Origin: a virus
Direction: 5' to 3' (one strand)
DNA: 43,310 nucleotides
Virus record (IMG/VR): IMGVR_UViG_3300027969_003536
Span: 1-43,310 of that record
Under the pieces are notes generated by a model that saw only the letters and a list, made by a program, of their open reading frames with translations, was not told the DNA's origin and ran no database searches. A program made the translations under genes and the position numbers. Of this stretch, positions 33,668-40,550 are shown piece by piece (the stretch's first letter is position 1; each line of letters opens with the position of its first letter).

Positions 33668-34479
33668 ACATCCACATAGTTTTCTATGTTGTAATTGCTT
33701 TGTATACAATACTCACTGTAGGTTTCTATACTCTGTTCCATTAATGATTCGTACCTCGTTGGATTAACTAATCCCACTATGACTGCCAACACTTTTTTAT
33801 ATCCTGGGACATATACACTTCCATGTTTTACTCTCAAATTATTCCACATATATGAATTAGTAGTCGGTATTCTTGGGAAGAATTTTGGTTCTTCGCATTG
33901 ATATGGAGTTACCGGATTATCAAATACAAATAAAGTTTCATCGGGATTCTCATCATATAACTTTATCCTAAATGAGTTAGGGGCATCAACCATCTCAGCA
34001 CTATCTCTGTGCTCAGTGAATGGTTGTACACTTGACCATAAATTAATAACCAACAAATCATCACATGGTAACTGATCATAGAATTGTTGCCATAGGTATG
34101 GAAATTCTTGTTTAAAATTTTCAGTTTGTAAATTTAAATTCCAATCATCTCCTATTTTTTGTACAAGGTCAATAGATTCAAAAGGAGAGTATCCTGTTCC
34201 GGGTGCTACATAATCACCATGTTGTTTAGTAGGTCTAATAGCATATTTTTTCCACCAATGCATGAAATGATCAGAATCTGGAACTTCGAATAACGGCAAT
34301 GCCAACGGCACTAATAAATATTTTCCATATTTCTGTTCCAGCTCAAGAACTTTTGGATTATTGTTGAACATTTTTTCTATTTGAAATTTTCGCTGAGAAC
34401 TAAGATGATCGCGTAATTTTGAATCAGACTTTTCTTTCTCACGATGTTCTAAGGCACGTTCATTGGGTATGTATTTCAT
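33664..34479 (-). CDS. 2OG-oxygenase-like protein, second of a tandem pair
   Basis: 271 residues. It is parallel to its neighbour over the whole length: LEQKYGKYLLVPLALPLFEVPD, HFMHWWKKYAIRPTK, INLWSSVQPFTEHRDSAEM with H-x-D, FRIKLYDENPDETLFVFDNP and WNNLRVKHGSVYVPGYKK. The two clearly arose by tandem duplication. It starts with ATGA overlap on the Asp/Asn-hydroxylase gene. No substrate can be named; the EHRD and KHGSV blocks look intact. Confidence 0.65.
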   Translation of the reverse strand: MKYIPNERALEHREKEKSDSKLRDHLSSQRKFQIEKMFNNNPKVLELEQKYGKYLLVPLALPLFEVPDSDHFMHWWKKYAIRPTKQHGDYVAPGTGYSPFESIDLVQKIGDDWNLNLQTENFKQEFPYLWQQFYDQLPCDDLLVINLWSSVQPFTEHRDSAEMVDAPNSFRIKLYDENPDETLFVFDNPVTPYQCEEPKFFPRIPTTNSYMWNNLRVKHGSVYVPGYKKVLAVIVGLVNPTRYESLMEQSIETYSEYCIQSNYNIENYVDV

Positions 34480-35240
34480 TGAATCGCACCGTATTGATTT
34501 CGCAGTGTATCGTAGTATTTTCTGTCATACCGTGGTTGTCTAGAACTTAAATCTATTTCTGGATTAAATGGTGCGCAAGGAGTCATCCCTATATGTTCCA
34601 TGTCTAGGTCGATCATGAATATGACACGCCATTCATCTGAGGTGTTATATGCACTATGTGAATGTTGATTATTAAATCCCCAAATATCAGTCCATGTTAC
34701 TTCTTCACCACTGGCTTCTAAAAATAAATCACCTTCAGGTACAATCAACGGTACGTGTATTCTTATATACTTGCCTGTTCGGTTTTCAGGACCAGTGTGT
34801 CTGTGTAAAATTGTTTGCGGTGCTAGAATGCTGTAACTGGCTATGGGACAAAAATTCCCATATTCTTGTACAAGTTTGTATGCTGTAGGGTATCGTTTGG
34901 CTATACGATCGTTTGGTGATCTATCAAATTCAACATCAATCATGTCATCGTGGCGACCATATTTAAATTGCACATTCTTCCAACCACCGATGTTTCTTTT
35001 AAATTCACCACTAACTTTATCTTTTGATTCTATACCTTTAATAGTTTCTTCTAAAGGAACTCCGAAAGGTCTTAGGTCTAGCGCATCAGTTGAATATTTA
35101 ACACATGCTTCTTCAACTGAAGAACACCCCGCCATGAATTCGTTCCTTAATGCTTCTTGGAAACTCATTAGATAATCAGCTACGGGAATTTCGTTCCCTC
35201 GCCAGATTTTCTTCATTTTAAAGATTTCTTCTTCTGTCAT
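34476..35240 (-). CDS. Aspartyl/asparaginyl beta-hydroxylase-family protein (HTG type)
   Basis: 254 residues. The core is SYSILAPQTILHRHTGPENR, IRIHVPLIVPEGDLFLEASG, VTWTDIWGFNNQHSHSAYN and WRVIFMIDLD, the layout of AspH-type enzymes (PF05118). The metal motif reads H-T-G, with Gly where most 2OG oxygenases have Asp; animal AspH also has Gly there and uses two His. The paralogue at 39702 has H-T-D. The first gene of this minus-strand run, it has its ribosome binding site inside a 13-bp hairpin (35245-35279) that also contains a late-promoter-like box. Confidence 0.78.
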   Translation of the reverse strand: MTEEEIFKMKKIWRGNEIPVADYLMSFQEALRNEFMAGCSSVEEACVKYSTDALDLRPFGVPLEETIKGIESKDKVSGEFKRNIGGWKNVQFKYGRHDDMIDVEFDRSPNDRIAKRYPTAYKLVQEYGNFCPIASYSILAPQTILHRHTGPENRTGKYIRIHVPLIVPEGDLFLEASGEEVTWTDIWGFNNQHSHSAYNTSDEWRVIFMIDLDMEHIGMTPCAPFNPEIDLSSRQPRYDRKYYDTLRNQYGAIQ

Positions 35241-35244
35241 AAGA

Positions 35245-35279
35245 CTGCCCTAGTAATACGATATTTATTACTAGGGCAG
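35245..35279 (-). promoter_or_regulatory. RBS-sequestering hairpin with internal late-promoter-like box
   Basis: A perfect 13-bp stem (arms 35245-35257 and 35267-35279, 9-nt loop) ends 5 nt before the ATG of the hydroxylase gene at 35240. Its downstream arm contains AGGG, the only Shine-Dalgarno-like sequence before that start. AATAAATA (35262-35269), one mismatch from the T4 late box, spans the loop, so a late transcript would begin within or just after the loop and lack the upstream arm. It may also act as a processing or weak stop signal after the tail-fibre gene; no U-tract follows. Confidence 0.5.
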
Positions 35280-35301
35280 CTTAGGTAAATTATTTTTAAA
35301 A

Positions 35302-37107
35302 TTACCAGGTAGCGTCTTTGGCTACTCTTATCCAATTGTTGGTGCTGTAGCATATGTAAAAGTAATTTGCATCTGCTGAAACTTGGCCTTGTTTACCTGA
35401 TGCAGTCTTGCTAGCCGGCACTGCAACAAAACTAGGTATTGTAGTGAAAGCTGAGCCGTTGTAGAATGCTAAACTTTTTCTATCTGAACCATAGCCAAAC
35501 TGTCCTTCCGCCGCTGGCACCGTGGCCAGTGCAGCATCTGGTATTGGTAAAAGTTGTATGGCAGTGCCGGCATCAAATATACCACTTGATAGAAATTTAA
35601 ATTGTCTGTAGTTTCCGTCGGCATTTAACACACTAACCACAAGGTTAGAATCAAAGTTTCCTGCTGAAATTGTGCTTACTACTTCGCTTAGAAGAGTTGC
35701 TGATTTTTTAAACTCAGTTCCGTTGTAGCCTTCAAAAGTTATGATGCCTAGATCGTCTAAATTTTGCACAGCAATCCTGTTAGTACCAGAATATCTAGAA
35801 CCTCTGATTCTTAATAAAGCATATGCGTCGCTGGCAAAACTTTGCCCTTCAATGTTAACATATGATCCAAACCCAGTTTTTACTTCAAGCCCAGAGTTAT
35901 TTACATCCAATACGAAACCGTTGGATGCGCCGGGTGATACTGTTATGTAATCTGCTGAGACCTTAGCCATTGCAGCGATATTATTTACGGTTAGATTATT
36001 TTCGACAGTTGCATCGGAACTGAATATTGCTGCCGGAGTAATTGTAATTGCTGAACTATCGGCACTGTCAATCAATGTTGTAAAGATATTTCCTGTAACA
36101 TTGCCTGTAACATTACCTGAAACGTTACCTGTAACGTTACCTGTAACGTTGCCTAAAAGATTAGAGGTTATAAGATTTGCTAGGAAGTTGCCAGTGCCAT
36201 CACGTGAGACAATGGTACCTCCAGTGTTAGCGTCGGTGGCTGTGGTTGCAGAGTTGGAAACTTTACCAGCTGTATTAATTGTAGACAATTTTGTGTCTAC
36301 AATACTGCCTGCCAACATGGTGTTGGTAACAGTGCCGGTATCTGTGGTATACACACCGTTGGTAACTGACCCAGCATTTCCTGTGACGGTGCCTGTGACG
36401 TTACCTGTAAGATTGCCTGTGACATTACCTGTAAGATTGCCTGTGACATTACCTACAAACCCACCCTGTGCAGTTACAACTTCTGTGGTGGTATTTACAA
36501 TAACCGTGCTGTCGTCGGCTACGATATTAACATTTAAATCACCGCCGGGTATTCCGATCGCTGATCCACCAATGGTAGATCCTGCCGGTAGATTAACTGC
36601 TGTACCGGTGGCTGTGATAGTTGCAGCGCCTAGTTTAATACTAGATCCACTGAGATACAAATCTCTAAATCGGTATGTAGCACTGCCTAGATCGTAAGCC
36701 ACATCTGTATCTGGTATAATATTGCTGCCAACACTACCCGATAAATTGAATTTTCCTGTATTTCCGTCTATCAAAAGACTGCTGTCGTTGGCAACCACGG
36801 AGCCGTTGAATGATGCTGCTTTGATTACTCCTTGGTAATCTGATAAATTCACTGTGGCATTGACTTTATCTAAGGCATCGTCATAGACAAACGATATTGC
36901 ACTATGTGTGCCATTAACCAGCATGGGTGCCACTGCATCTTTTGCCTGCTCATCGGTGTAGTCTGTAACTGGAACACCACCATTGGTAGTGCCATTACCT
37001 ATGTATAATCTATTGGTATTTGTAACAAATATTAGCTCGCCCGCGGCCAAGGGCTGTGTCATTGCTGTTCTTTCAGCGTCTGTGCCCCTGCGAATCTGTA
37101 ATGGCAT
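35302..37107 (-). CDS. Large tail-fibre protein with VTGN repeats
   Basis: 601 residues. The N-terminus PLQIRRGTDAERTAMTQPL, GELIFVTNTNRLYIGNG is the attachment module common to many marine phage fibres. The shaft has DLGSATYRFRDLYLSG and two runs of GNVTGNLTGNVTG-type repeats (about residues 219-243 and 319-339), with Asn/Thr/Gly-rich beta sequence between. The C-terminal part (from about 480) ends in a receptor-tip-like region. An AGGAG site and a CATAAATA box precede the ATG. It is probably a host-recognition fibre and a late gene. Confidence 0.82.
   Translation of the reverse strand: MPLQIRRGTDAERTAMTQPLAAGELIFVTNTNRLYIGNGTTNGGVPVTDYTDEQAKDAVAPMLVNGTHSAISFVYDDALDKVNATVNLSDYQGVIKAASFNGSVVANDSSLLIDGNTGKFNLSGSVGSNIIPDTDVAYDLGSATYRFRDLYLSGSSIKLGAATITATGTAVNLPAGSTIGGSAIGIPGGDLNVNIVADDSTVIVNTTTEVVTAQGGFVGNVTGNLTGNVTGNLTGNVTGTVTGNAGSVTNGVYTTDTGTVTNTMLAGSIVDTKLSTINTAGKVSNSATTATDANTGGTIVSRDGTGNFLANLITSNLLGNVTGNVTGNVSGNVTGNVTGNIFTTLIDSADSSAITITPAAIFSSDATVENNLTVNNIAAMAKVSADYITVSPGASNGFVLDVNNSGLEVKTGFGSYVNIEGQSFASDAYALLRIRGSRYSGTNRIAVQNLDDLGIITFEGYNGTEFKKSATLLSEVVSTISAGNFDSNLVVSVLNADGNYRQFKFLSSGIFDAGTAIQLLPIPDAALATVPAAEGQFGYGSDRKSLAFYNGSAFTTIPSFVAVPASKTASGKQGQVSADANYFYICYSTNNWIRVAKDATW
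36091..36153 (+). repeat. Short tandem repeat inside the tail-fibre gene, block 1
   Basis: Imperfect 12-nt units of the form acctgtaacgtt (variants with cattg or cgtta) repeat about five times, encoding the GNVTGN shaft repeat on the minus strand. Slippage or recombination here could change fibre length. Confidence 0.7.
36379..36453 (+). repeat. Short tandem repeat inside the tail-fibre gene, block 2
   Basis: Six imperfect 12-nt units of the form cctgtgacatta or cctgtaagattg encode alternating NVTG and NLTG shaft repeats on the minus strand. The units differ from block 1 mainly at silent positions. Confidence 0.7.
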
Positions 37108-37141
37108 ATTTTTCTACTCCTGGAATTTTTCCTATCACAAG

Positions 37142-37149
37142 TATTTATG
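37142..37149 (-). promoter_or_regulatory. T4-late-like promoter box CATAAATA
   Basis: CATAAATA followed by CTTG on the minus strand, about 35 nt upstream of the tail-fibre ATG, and just downstream of the terminator that ends the preceding unit. One mismatch from TATAAATA. Position between a terminator and a structural gene fits a late promoter. Confidence 0.5.
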
Positions 37150-37173
37150 CCGCAGATATAAGAACCCAGAGTC

Positions 37174-37207
37174 AAAAAAATAGCACCCGAAGGTGCTATT
37201 TTGCCCT
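37174..37207 (-). terminator. Rho-independent terminator with TTCG loop
   Basis: On the minus strand a 9-bp stem AATAGCACC / GGTGCTATT closes a TTCG tetraloop and is followed by a run of seven T (37174-37180). It lies after the metallophosphoesterase gene. A classic, strong terminator; the stem is also preceded by AAAA, so it could work partly in reverse. Confidence 0.88.
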
Positions 37208-37214
37208 TTTTATA

Positions 37215-37253
37215 AGCGCCGTAGGGCTGGCGCTAAAATAGGACTATGTCCTA
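37215..37253 (-). other. Two further hairpins before the terminator
   Basis: AGCGCC/GGCGCT (37215-37234, 8-nt loop) and TAGGAC/GTCCTA (37239-37253, 3-nt loop) sit between the metallophosphoesterase stop and the terminator. The second overlaps the stop region of the gene. Together with the terminator they give three consecutive stems at this 3' end, which may protect the transcript end. Confidence 0.5.
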
Positions 37254-37841
37254 ATCTGCTATAGGCCCGTTCCCGGACTTGAACCCTATGCTGCCGCCTT
37301 CTGCTTCGATACGTGCTATAACGTCTTCAAACAAAATAGGAGCAAAATCAGGAGTTTGTTCCACGCAAACACAGTGATAACGGGTATCTACTATGTCAGT
37401 GATCTTACCACCAAACCCGGGTAACATCACACGATTAGCATGCAAGTGCCCATGTATGTTGGTACCAAAACGACCCAACGATTCCGGGTGTAAAGGAATG
37501 TGACTCAAGATCATACCGTTCATCACATGATACGCCCGCAATTCCCTAAAGTGTTCACGATAATCTGTATCTCTAAAGATGTCATGGTTACCACGGATCA
37601 ATACCTTGTCACCGTTCAACCTACGCATGATTCCCAAGGCTTTGCGGTTGATAACAACATCGCCTAAATGATAGACTTTGTCAGTGGGCTTTACCCGTTC
37701 GTTCCAGGCTTTGACCATAGCTTCGTCCATTTCCTCTGCAGAATCCCATGGGCGAAGTTTTGTAACTCCATCGTTACGTGTGAAGCGGCATACACCTGTA
37801 TGTCCAAAGTGCGTATCGCTTACTAAAAATACACTGGGCAT
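37251..37841 (-). CDS. Calcineurin-like metallophosphoesterase
   Basis: 196 residues with all five metal blocks: SDTHFGHTG (D9, H11), HLGDVVINR, IRGNHDIF, SHIPLHPESLG and NIHGHLHANR. Enzymes of this size hydrolyse phosphodiesters or phosphomonoesters of nucleotides or small molecules. The AAGGAG-type site before the ATG is good. It follows the 81-residue gene after 2 nt, is transcribed from the promoter at 38096-38124 and ends at a strong terminator, forming a two-gene unit. Confidence 0.87.
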   Translation of the reverse strand: MPSVFLVSDTHFGHTGVCRFTRNDGVTKLRPWDSAEEMDEAMVKAWNERVKPTDKVYHLGDVVINRKALGIMRRLNGDKVLIRGNHDIFRDTDYREHFRELRAYHVMNGMILSHIPLHPESLGRFGTNIHGHLHANRVMLPGFGGKITDIVDTRYHCVCVEQTPDFAPILFEDVIARIEAEGGSIGFKSGNGPIAD

Positions 37842-37843
37842 AT

Positions 37844-38089
37844 CTAACTCCTTTCTTTTTTAACTCGCCCGATGCGAGATGCTTTGTTCCAATCGTATAC
37901 TACACCATCTGGGCATAGCCCATCCTTGACTGTGTCTACTCCAAATATACCGCAGGCTTCAAAGTCTGGACCTTTGATTGTCACAAACATCTCAACGGTT
38001 TTGGCAAATGCCATTGCTTCGTGTAATGTGCTACAAGAGAACAACGGAAACAAATTCTTACTGATTACTTTATAATTTTCTTTTTTCAT
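37844..38089 (-). CDS. Small unknown protein, 81 residues
   Basis: Begins MKKENYKVISKNLFPLFSC and continues TLHEAMAFAKTVEMFVTIKG, GPDFEACGIFGVDTVKDG and ends in a basic tail. It is the first gene after a near-perfect promoter and is co-transcribed with the metallophosphoesterase. No family recognised; the beta-helix-beta pattern is usual for small phage proteins. Confidence 0.65.
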   Translation of the reverse strand: MKKENYKVISKNLFPLFSCSTLHEAMAFAKTVEMFVTIKGPDFEACGIFGVDTVKDGLCPDGVVYDWNKASRIGRVKKERS

Positions 38090-38095
38090 ACCATT

Positions 38096-38124
38096 ATTAT
38101 AGTGTCAAAAAGAAACCCCGTCAA
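38096..38124 (-). promoter_or_regulatory. sigma70-type promoter, TTGACG-17-TATAAT
   Basis: TTGACG (38119-38124), 17 nt, TATAAT (38096-38101) on the minus strand. The -35 box and part of the spacer lie within the stem and U-tract of the terminator at 38107-38140, so termination of the upstream unit and start of this one share DNA. Confidence 0.8.
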
Positions 38125-38140
38125 CCAAAATCAACGGGGT
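38107..38140 (-). terminator. Rho-independent terminator overlapping a promoter
   Basis: On the minus strand the stem ACCCCGT / ACGGGGT (38134-38140 and 38115-38121) closes a 12-nt loop and is followed by TTCTTTTT. It ends the unit that carries sprT-like, infA, phosphatase and the 63-residue gene. Confidence 0.78.
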
Positions 38141-38158
38141 GTTGTAAAAATGCCACAA

Positions 38159-38350
38159 TTACCAATTCTCTACACCTGACACTTCAATTGATACTGTAGC
38201 AGGGTAATCTGCTATTTCTGTTTCGTAGGTTAATGTAAGAATACTGCCAATACCAGAACTGTTATCTTGTTCTAGAGTAAAGTATTCTGTACTAACTTCC
38301 TCACAGATTTTTTTAATTTTGTTTAACTCAAATATATTTAATCTAATCAT
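38159..38350 (-). CDS. Small unknown protein, 63 residues
   Basis: MIRLNIFELNKIKKICEEVS, then TEYFTLEQDNSSGIGS, then a beta-rich end (LTLTYETEIADYPATVSIEV). It overlaps the phosphatase gene by ATGA-type coupling (38347-38350) and is last before a terminator. Function unknown. Confidence 0.62.
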   Translation of the reverse strand: MIRLNIFELNKIKKICEEVSTEYFTLEQDNSSGIGSILTLTYETEIADYPATVSIEVSGVENW

Positions 38351-38907
38351 ATGTCACCTTCTCTTTCTCTACGTGCTCTGCGTTCTGCAGCCAAGACAAA
38401 AACTTTTTCGTTGTCATTGGCCCACTCTATTTCCTTGGGTAGAATGATGCCAAACTCAGTTGTTACACCATTGATGCTGTGAGGCTCATCGGGGTCGTAG
38501 GTCCAACCCAGGGCCTTCATCATGCGATGTTTGACCAGTAGGTTAGGACTGCGAAATACTTCAGTATCGCCGAAGCCCAGCATTACACCAAGTTCGCAAA
38601 CAGCCCCGCTGCGACAAACACCAGCATGACAATGAACTATAACATTCATTCTCTGCTCTAATGCGTGTTGTAGTAGTCGAACCAGCTCGTTGGCCTGCTG
38701 CTGACTACACCGCATGGCTTCGTCCAAGCATTCATCCTTTTCTTCAATGTCTAGAAATTTAAATTGATGAACTTCTTTAAAAGAATACTGAGGAGTAGGA
38801 AACTCTGTATCTGGATCAACAATCTGAATTAACATAGAGTTAACTCCAGCATCGATATGAAGTCCTTTTTTGATATCGCCCAACCCTACGTTTTGAATCC
38901 ATGGCAT
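38347..38907 (-). CDS. Dual-specificity/tyrosine-phosphatase-like protein
   Basis: 186 residues. The P-loop is VIVHCHAGVCRSGAVCELG with C93 and R99 (C-x5-R); an upstream LDIEEKDECLDE (about 52-63) can supply the general-acid Asp. PDEPHSINGVTTEFG may hold the Q-loop region. A full-size cysteine phosphatase, unlike the shorter one at 21661. It is co-transcribed with infA and the SprT-like protease. Target may be host or phage phosphoproteins, nucleotides or RNA 5' ends. Confidence 0.8.
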   Translation of the reverse strand: MPWIQNVGLGDIKKGLHIDAGVNSMLIQIVDPDTEFPTPQYSFKEVHQFKFLDIEEKDECLDEAMRCSQQQANELVRLLQHALEQRMNVIVHCHAGVCRSGAVCELGVMLGFGDTEVFRSPNLLVKHRMMKALGWTYDPDEPHSINGVTTEFGIILPKEIEWANDNEKVFVLAAERRARREREGDI

Positions 38908-38917
38908 GATAGTTTCC

Positions 38918-39136
38918 TTATAATCTGTAGGTCACACGCCCTTTGGTAAGATCGTATGGGCTAACTTCAATTTTAACACGATCGCCCAAGATAATTTTTA
39001 TCTTGTGCTGTTTCAATTTACCGCTGGTGTAGCATACGAGTATGTTGGACAGATTATCTACCTTGACCCTGAACATGTTGCCAGGTAGTACTTCTTCAAC
39101 TGCACCAGTTAATTCGATTAGATCACTTTTTGCCAT
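38918..39136 (-). CDS. infA: Translation initiation factor IF-1
   Basis: 72 residues, the exact usual length of bacterial IF-1. The S1/OB fold is recognisable along the whole protein: [72 protein letters not shown]. These align with the bacterial pattern MFRV-N...SGK...I.I..GD.V..E..PYDL..GRI. IF-1 binds the 30S A site and promotes correct start selection with IF-2 and IF-3. It overlaps the SprT-like gene by 14 nt and lies in the strong-promoter unit at 39608. A phage copy of a host initiation factor is unusual. Confidence 0.93.
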   Translation of the reverse strand: MAKSDLIELTGAVEEVLPGNMFRVKVDNLSNILVCYTSGKLKQHKIKIILGDRVKIEVSPYDLTKGRVTYRL

Positions 39137-39584
39137 TTTTCTTTGATTTTAGTTGAGTGTCTGCCTTGTCTATGATTTGAAAAACCTTGTTGGCTAACAC
39201 TCGTTCTTTACTAAAGGCTTCTACTTCCCAGGGCAGATCATAATAGTGTCCCTTGAATTTTTTACCCATCCAAAATCTGCTGTTGAGATTCTTTCCGTGT
39301 GTGATCTGTCCTCGAGCATACTGCTTGACATGCACCATTTCGTGTGCCAGAGCAATGATCAATCTTTCTATGTCAAGAGCTGTATCTATGCTCATGCCTA
39401 TAACAGTAGGTCCTAGTTTGAACACACTGCCTCGCACTCCTTCTTCGACACTCATTCCTCTTTTGGGAACAACTATCAGTGAGTACCGACTGTTCTGTAG
39501 TTTCAATTCATTTCGAAAAACTTGTAGACAGGTTTCGACCAACATTTTGCTGGCGCTTTTCCTTGCCATAACTTGAATATCCAT
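39123..39584 (-). CDS. SprT-like zinc metalloprotease
   Basis: 153 residues. The zinc motif HEMVH is at 81-85 in [19 protein letters not shown], and the third ligand probably lies in [15 protein letters not shown] (His97). The helix before the motif and the following Y/W-rich region fit the SprT/Spartan group. These enzymes act on DNA-protein crosslinks or other DNA-bound proteins; phage versions are seen near DNA-handling genes. AAGGAG precedes the ATG at 39584, the first start after a perfect promoter. Confidence 0.8.
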   Translation of the reverse strand: MDIQVMARKSASKMLVETCLQVFRNELKLQNSRYSLIVVPKRGMSVEEGVRGSVFKLGPTVIGMSIDTALDIERLIIALAHEMVHVKQYARGQITHGKNLNSRFWMGKKFKGHYYDLPWEVEAFSKERVLANKVFQIIDKADTQLKSKKNGKK

Positions 39585-39607
39585 AAGAGCTCCTTGCGTA
39601 TTACTTA

Positions 39608-39636
39608 ATTATACAGTCTTTTTCGAATATTGTCAA
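39608..39636 (-). promoter_or_regulatory. Perfect-consensus sigma70 promoter, TTGACA-17-TATAAT
   Basis: TTGACA (39631-39636), 17 nt, TATAAT (39608-39613) on the minus strand. The -35 box begins one base after the CCA end of tRNA-Thr(GGT). It drives the SprT-like, infA, phosphatase and 63-residue genes. Confidence 0.87.
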
Positions 39637-39637
39637 G

Positions 39638-39711
39638 TGGTGCTCCAACCAAGAATCGAACTTGAAATACATCCTTACCAAGGATGCGTTATGCCATTTA
39701 ACTATAGGAGC
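39638..39711 (-). tRNA. tRNA-Thr (anticodon GGT)
   Basis: Cloverleaf on the minus strand with encoded CCA: acceptor GCTCCTA / TTGGAGC (one T-T mismatch at the sixth pair), D stem GTTA / TAAC, anticodon arm CATCC TTGGTAA GGATG and T arm TCAAG TTCGATT CTTGG. The anticodon GGT reads ACC and ACT. Its 5' end overlaps the stop of the hydroxylase-like gene by 10 nt. Confidence 0.93.
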
Positions 39712-40352
39712 ATTCTATCCGTTGAACTAACAGCCCTAACATATGGTTCAAATCTTTTTAATACAAACGGTTCACCTTCTGGAATTCCTAAAAAAGATCG
39801 TTTTATATCTATAAGATATATTAATCGTCTGTTATCTGTATTATTGTAAGCACTATGGGGTTCTTCGTTATCAAATGCAAAAATATCTGTCCAATATAAT
39901 TCAGTGCCACCAATTTCAATGAATACATCACCTTTAGGGATTATAAGTGGAATATGAATTCTTACAGTACTACGATCCCGATTTTCAATATCAGTGTGCC
40001 TGTTAATAACTCCGCCTGGTTCTAAAATACTGTAACCACTGCATCCGCAGAACTCAACATATTTTTCAGTAAGCATTACTGCTGTAGGAAAATTTTTCTG
40101 TGTGTTAGGATCTTTGTAAGGATTAAGTTCAATATTTTGATCAGGAGATACATAACGCATGCCTTCTACTTTCCAAATATCTTTTTCCCTTGGATCTAAC
40201 TTTAGATTTACATCAGCATAGGATGTATGTTTACTAAAGGTTGTATTAAAATCTTGATGATATAATAAAAATTCTTCTAAAAGTTTTGGTACTAATAATT
40301 GCAATTCATCGGCAATTGCAATTTCATTTTTTGTCCATATAGTTTTTATCAT
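39702..40352 (-). CDS. Aspartyl/asparaginyl beta-hydroxylase-family protein (HTD type)
   Basis: 216 residues, homologous to 34476-35240: SYSILEPGGVINRHTDIENR, VRIHIPLIIPKGDVFIEIGG, LYWTDIFAFDNEEPHSAYNN and RLIYLIDI, with a GIPEGEPFVLKRF end. Here the metal motif is H-T-D, so it has the full triad (His, Asp, distal His in EPHSAYN). The last 10 nt lie inside tRNA-Thr. It sits among tRNAs, outside the island. A protein or peptide substrate would fit the family; none is known here. Confidence 0.78.
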   Translation of the reverse strand: MIKTIWTKNEIAIADELQLLVPKLLEEFLLYHQDFNTTFSKHTSYADVNLKLDPREKDIWKVEGMRYVSPDQNIELNPYKDPNTQKNFPTAVMLTEKYVEFCGCSGYSILEPGGVINRHTDIENRDRSTVRIHIPLIIPKGDVFIEIGGTELYWTDIFAFDNEEPHSAYNNTDNRRLIYLIDIKRSFLGIPEGEPFVLKRFEPYVRAVSSTDRMLL

Positions 40353-40371
40353 AATATTTTACTATCTATTC

Positions 40372-40445
40372 TGGAGCGGGATAAGAGAATCGAACTCTTG
40401 ACCGAAGATTGGAAATCTGCTGTTTTACCATTAAACTAATCCCGC
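40372..40445 (-). tRNA. tRNA-Gly (anticodon TCC)
   Basis: Full cloverleaf with encoded CCA: acceptor GCGGGAT / ATCCCGC, anticodon loop TTTCCAA, T arm AAGAG TTCGATT CTCTT. TCC reads GGA and GGG. Confidence 0.93.
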
Positions 40446-40470
40446 ACTGCTTTTACTTATCGGTTGACTA

Positions 40471-40547
40471 TGGTCGGAGTACAAGGATTCGAACCTTGGA
40501 CCCCCTGGTCCCAAACCAGGTGCGCTACCAGACTGCGCCACACTCCG
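40471..40547 (-). tRNA. tRNA-Pro (anticodon TGG)
   Basis: Full cloverleaf with encoded CCA: acceptor CGGAGTG / TACTCCG (one non-pairing or wobble position near the base), anticodon arm CCTGG TTTGGGA CCAGG, T arm CAAGG TTCGAAT CCTTG. C1-G72 fits bacterial Pro tRNA. Confidence 0.93.
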
Positions 40548-40550
40548 AAT

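Noticed and set aside
36091-36453. Repeats that could suggest a CRISPR array
   Set aside because: The units are 12 nt, imperfect, in frame and without spacers; they encode fibre shaft repeats.
36101-36697. Long plus-strand frame antisense to the tail fibre, rich in P-V-T-L-P repeats
   Set aside because: It mirrors the VTGN repeat of the real minus-strand fibre gene; low complexity and the lack of a ribosome binding site mark it as a shadow.
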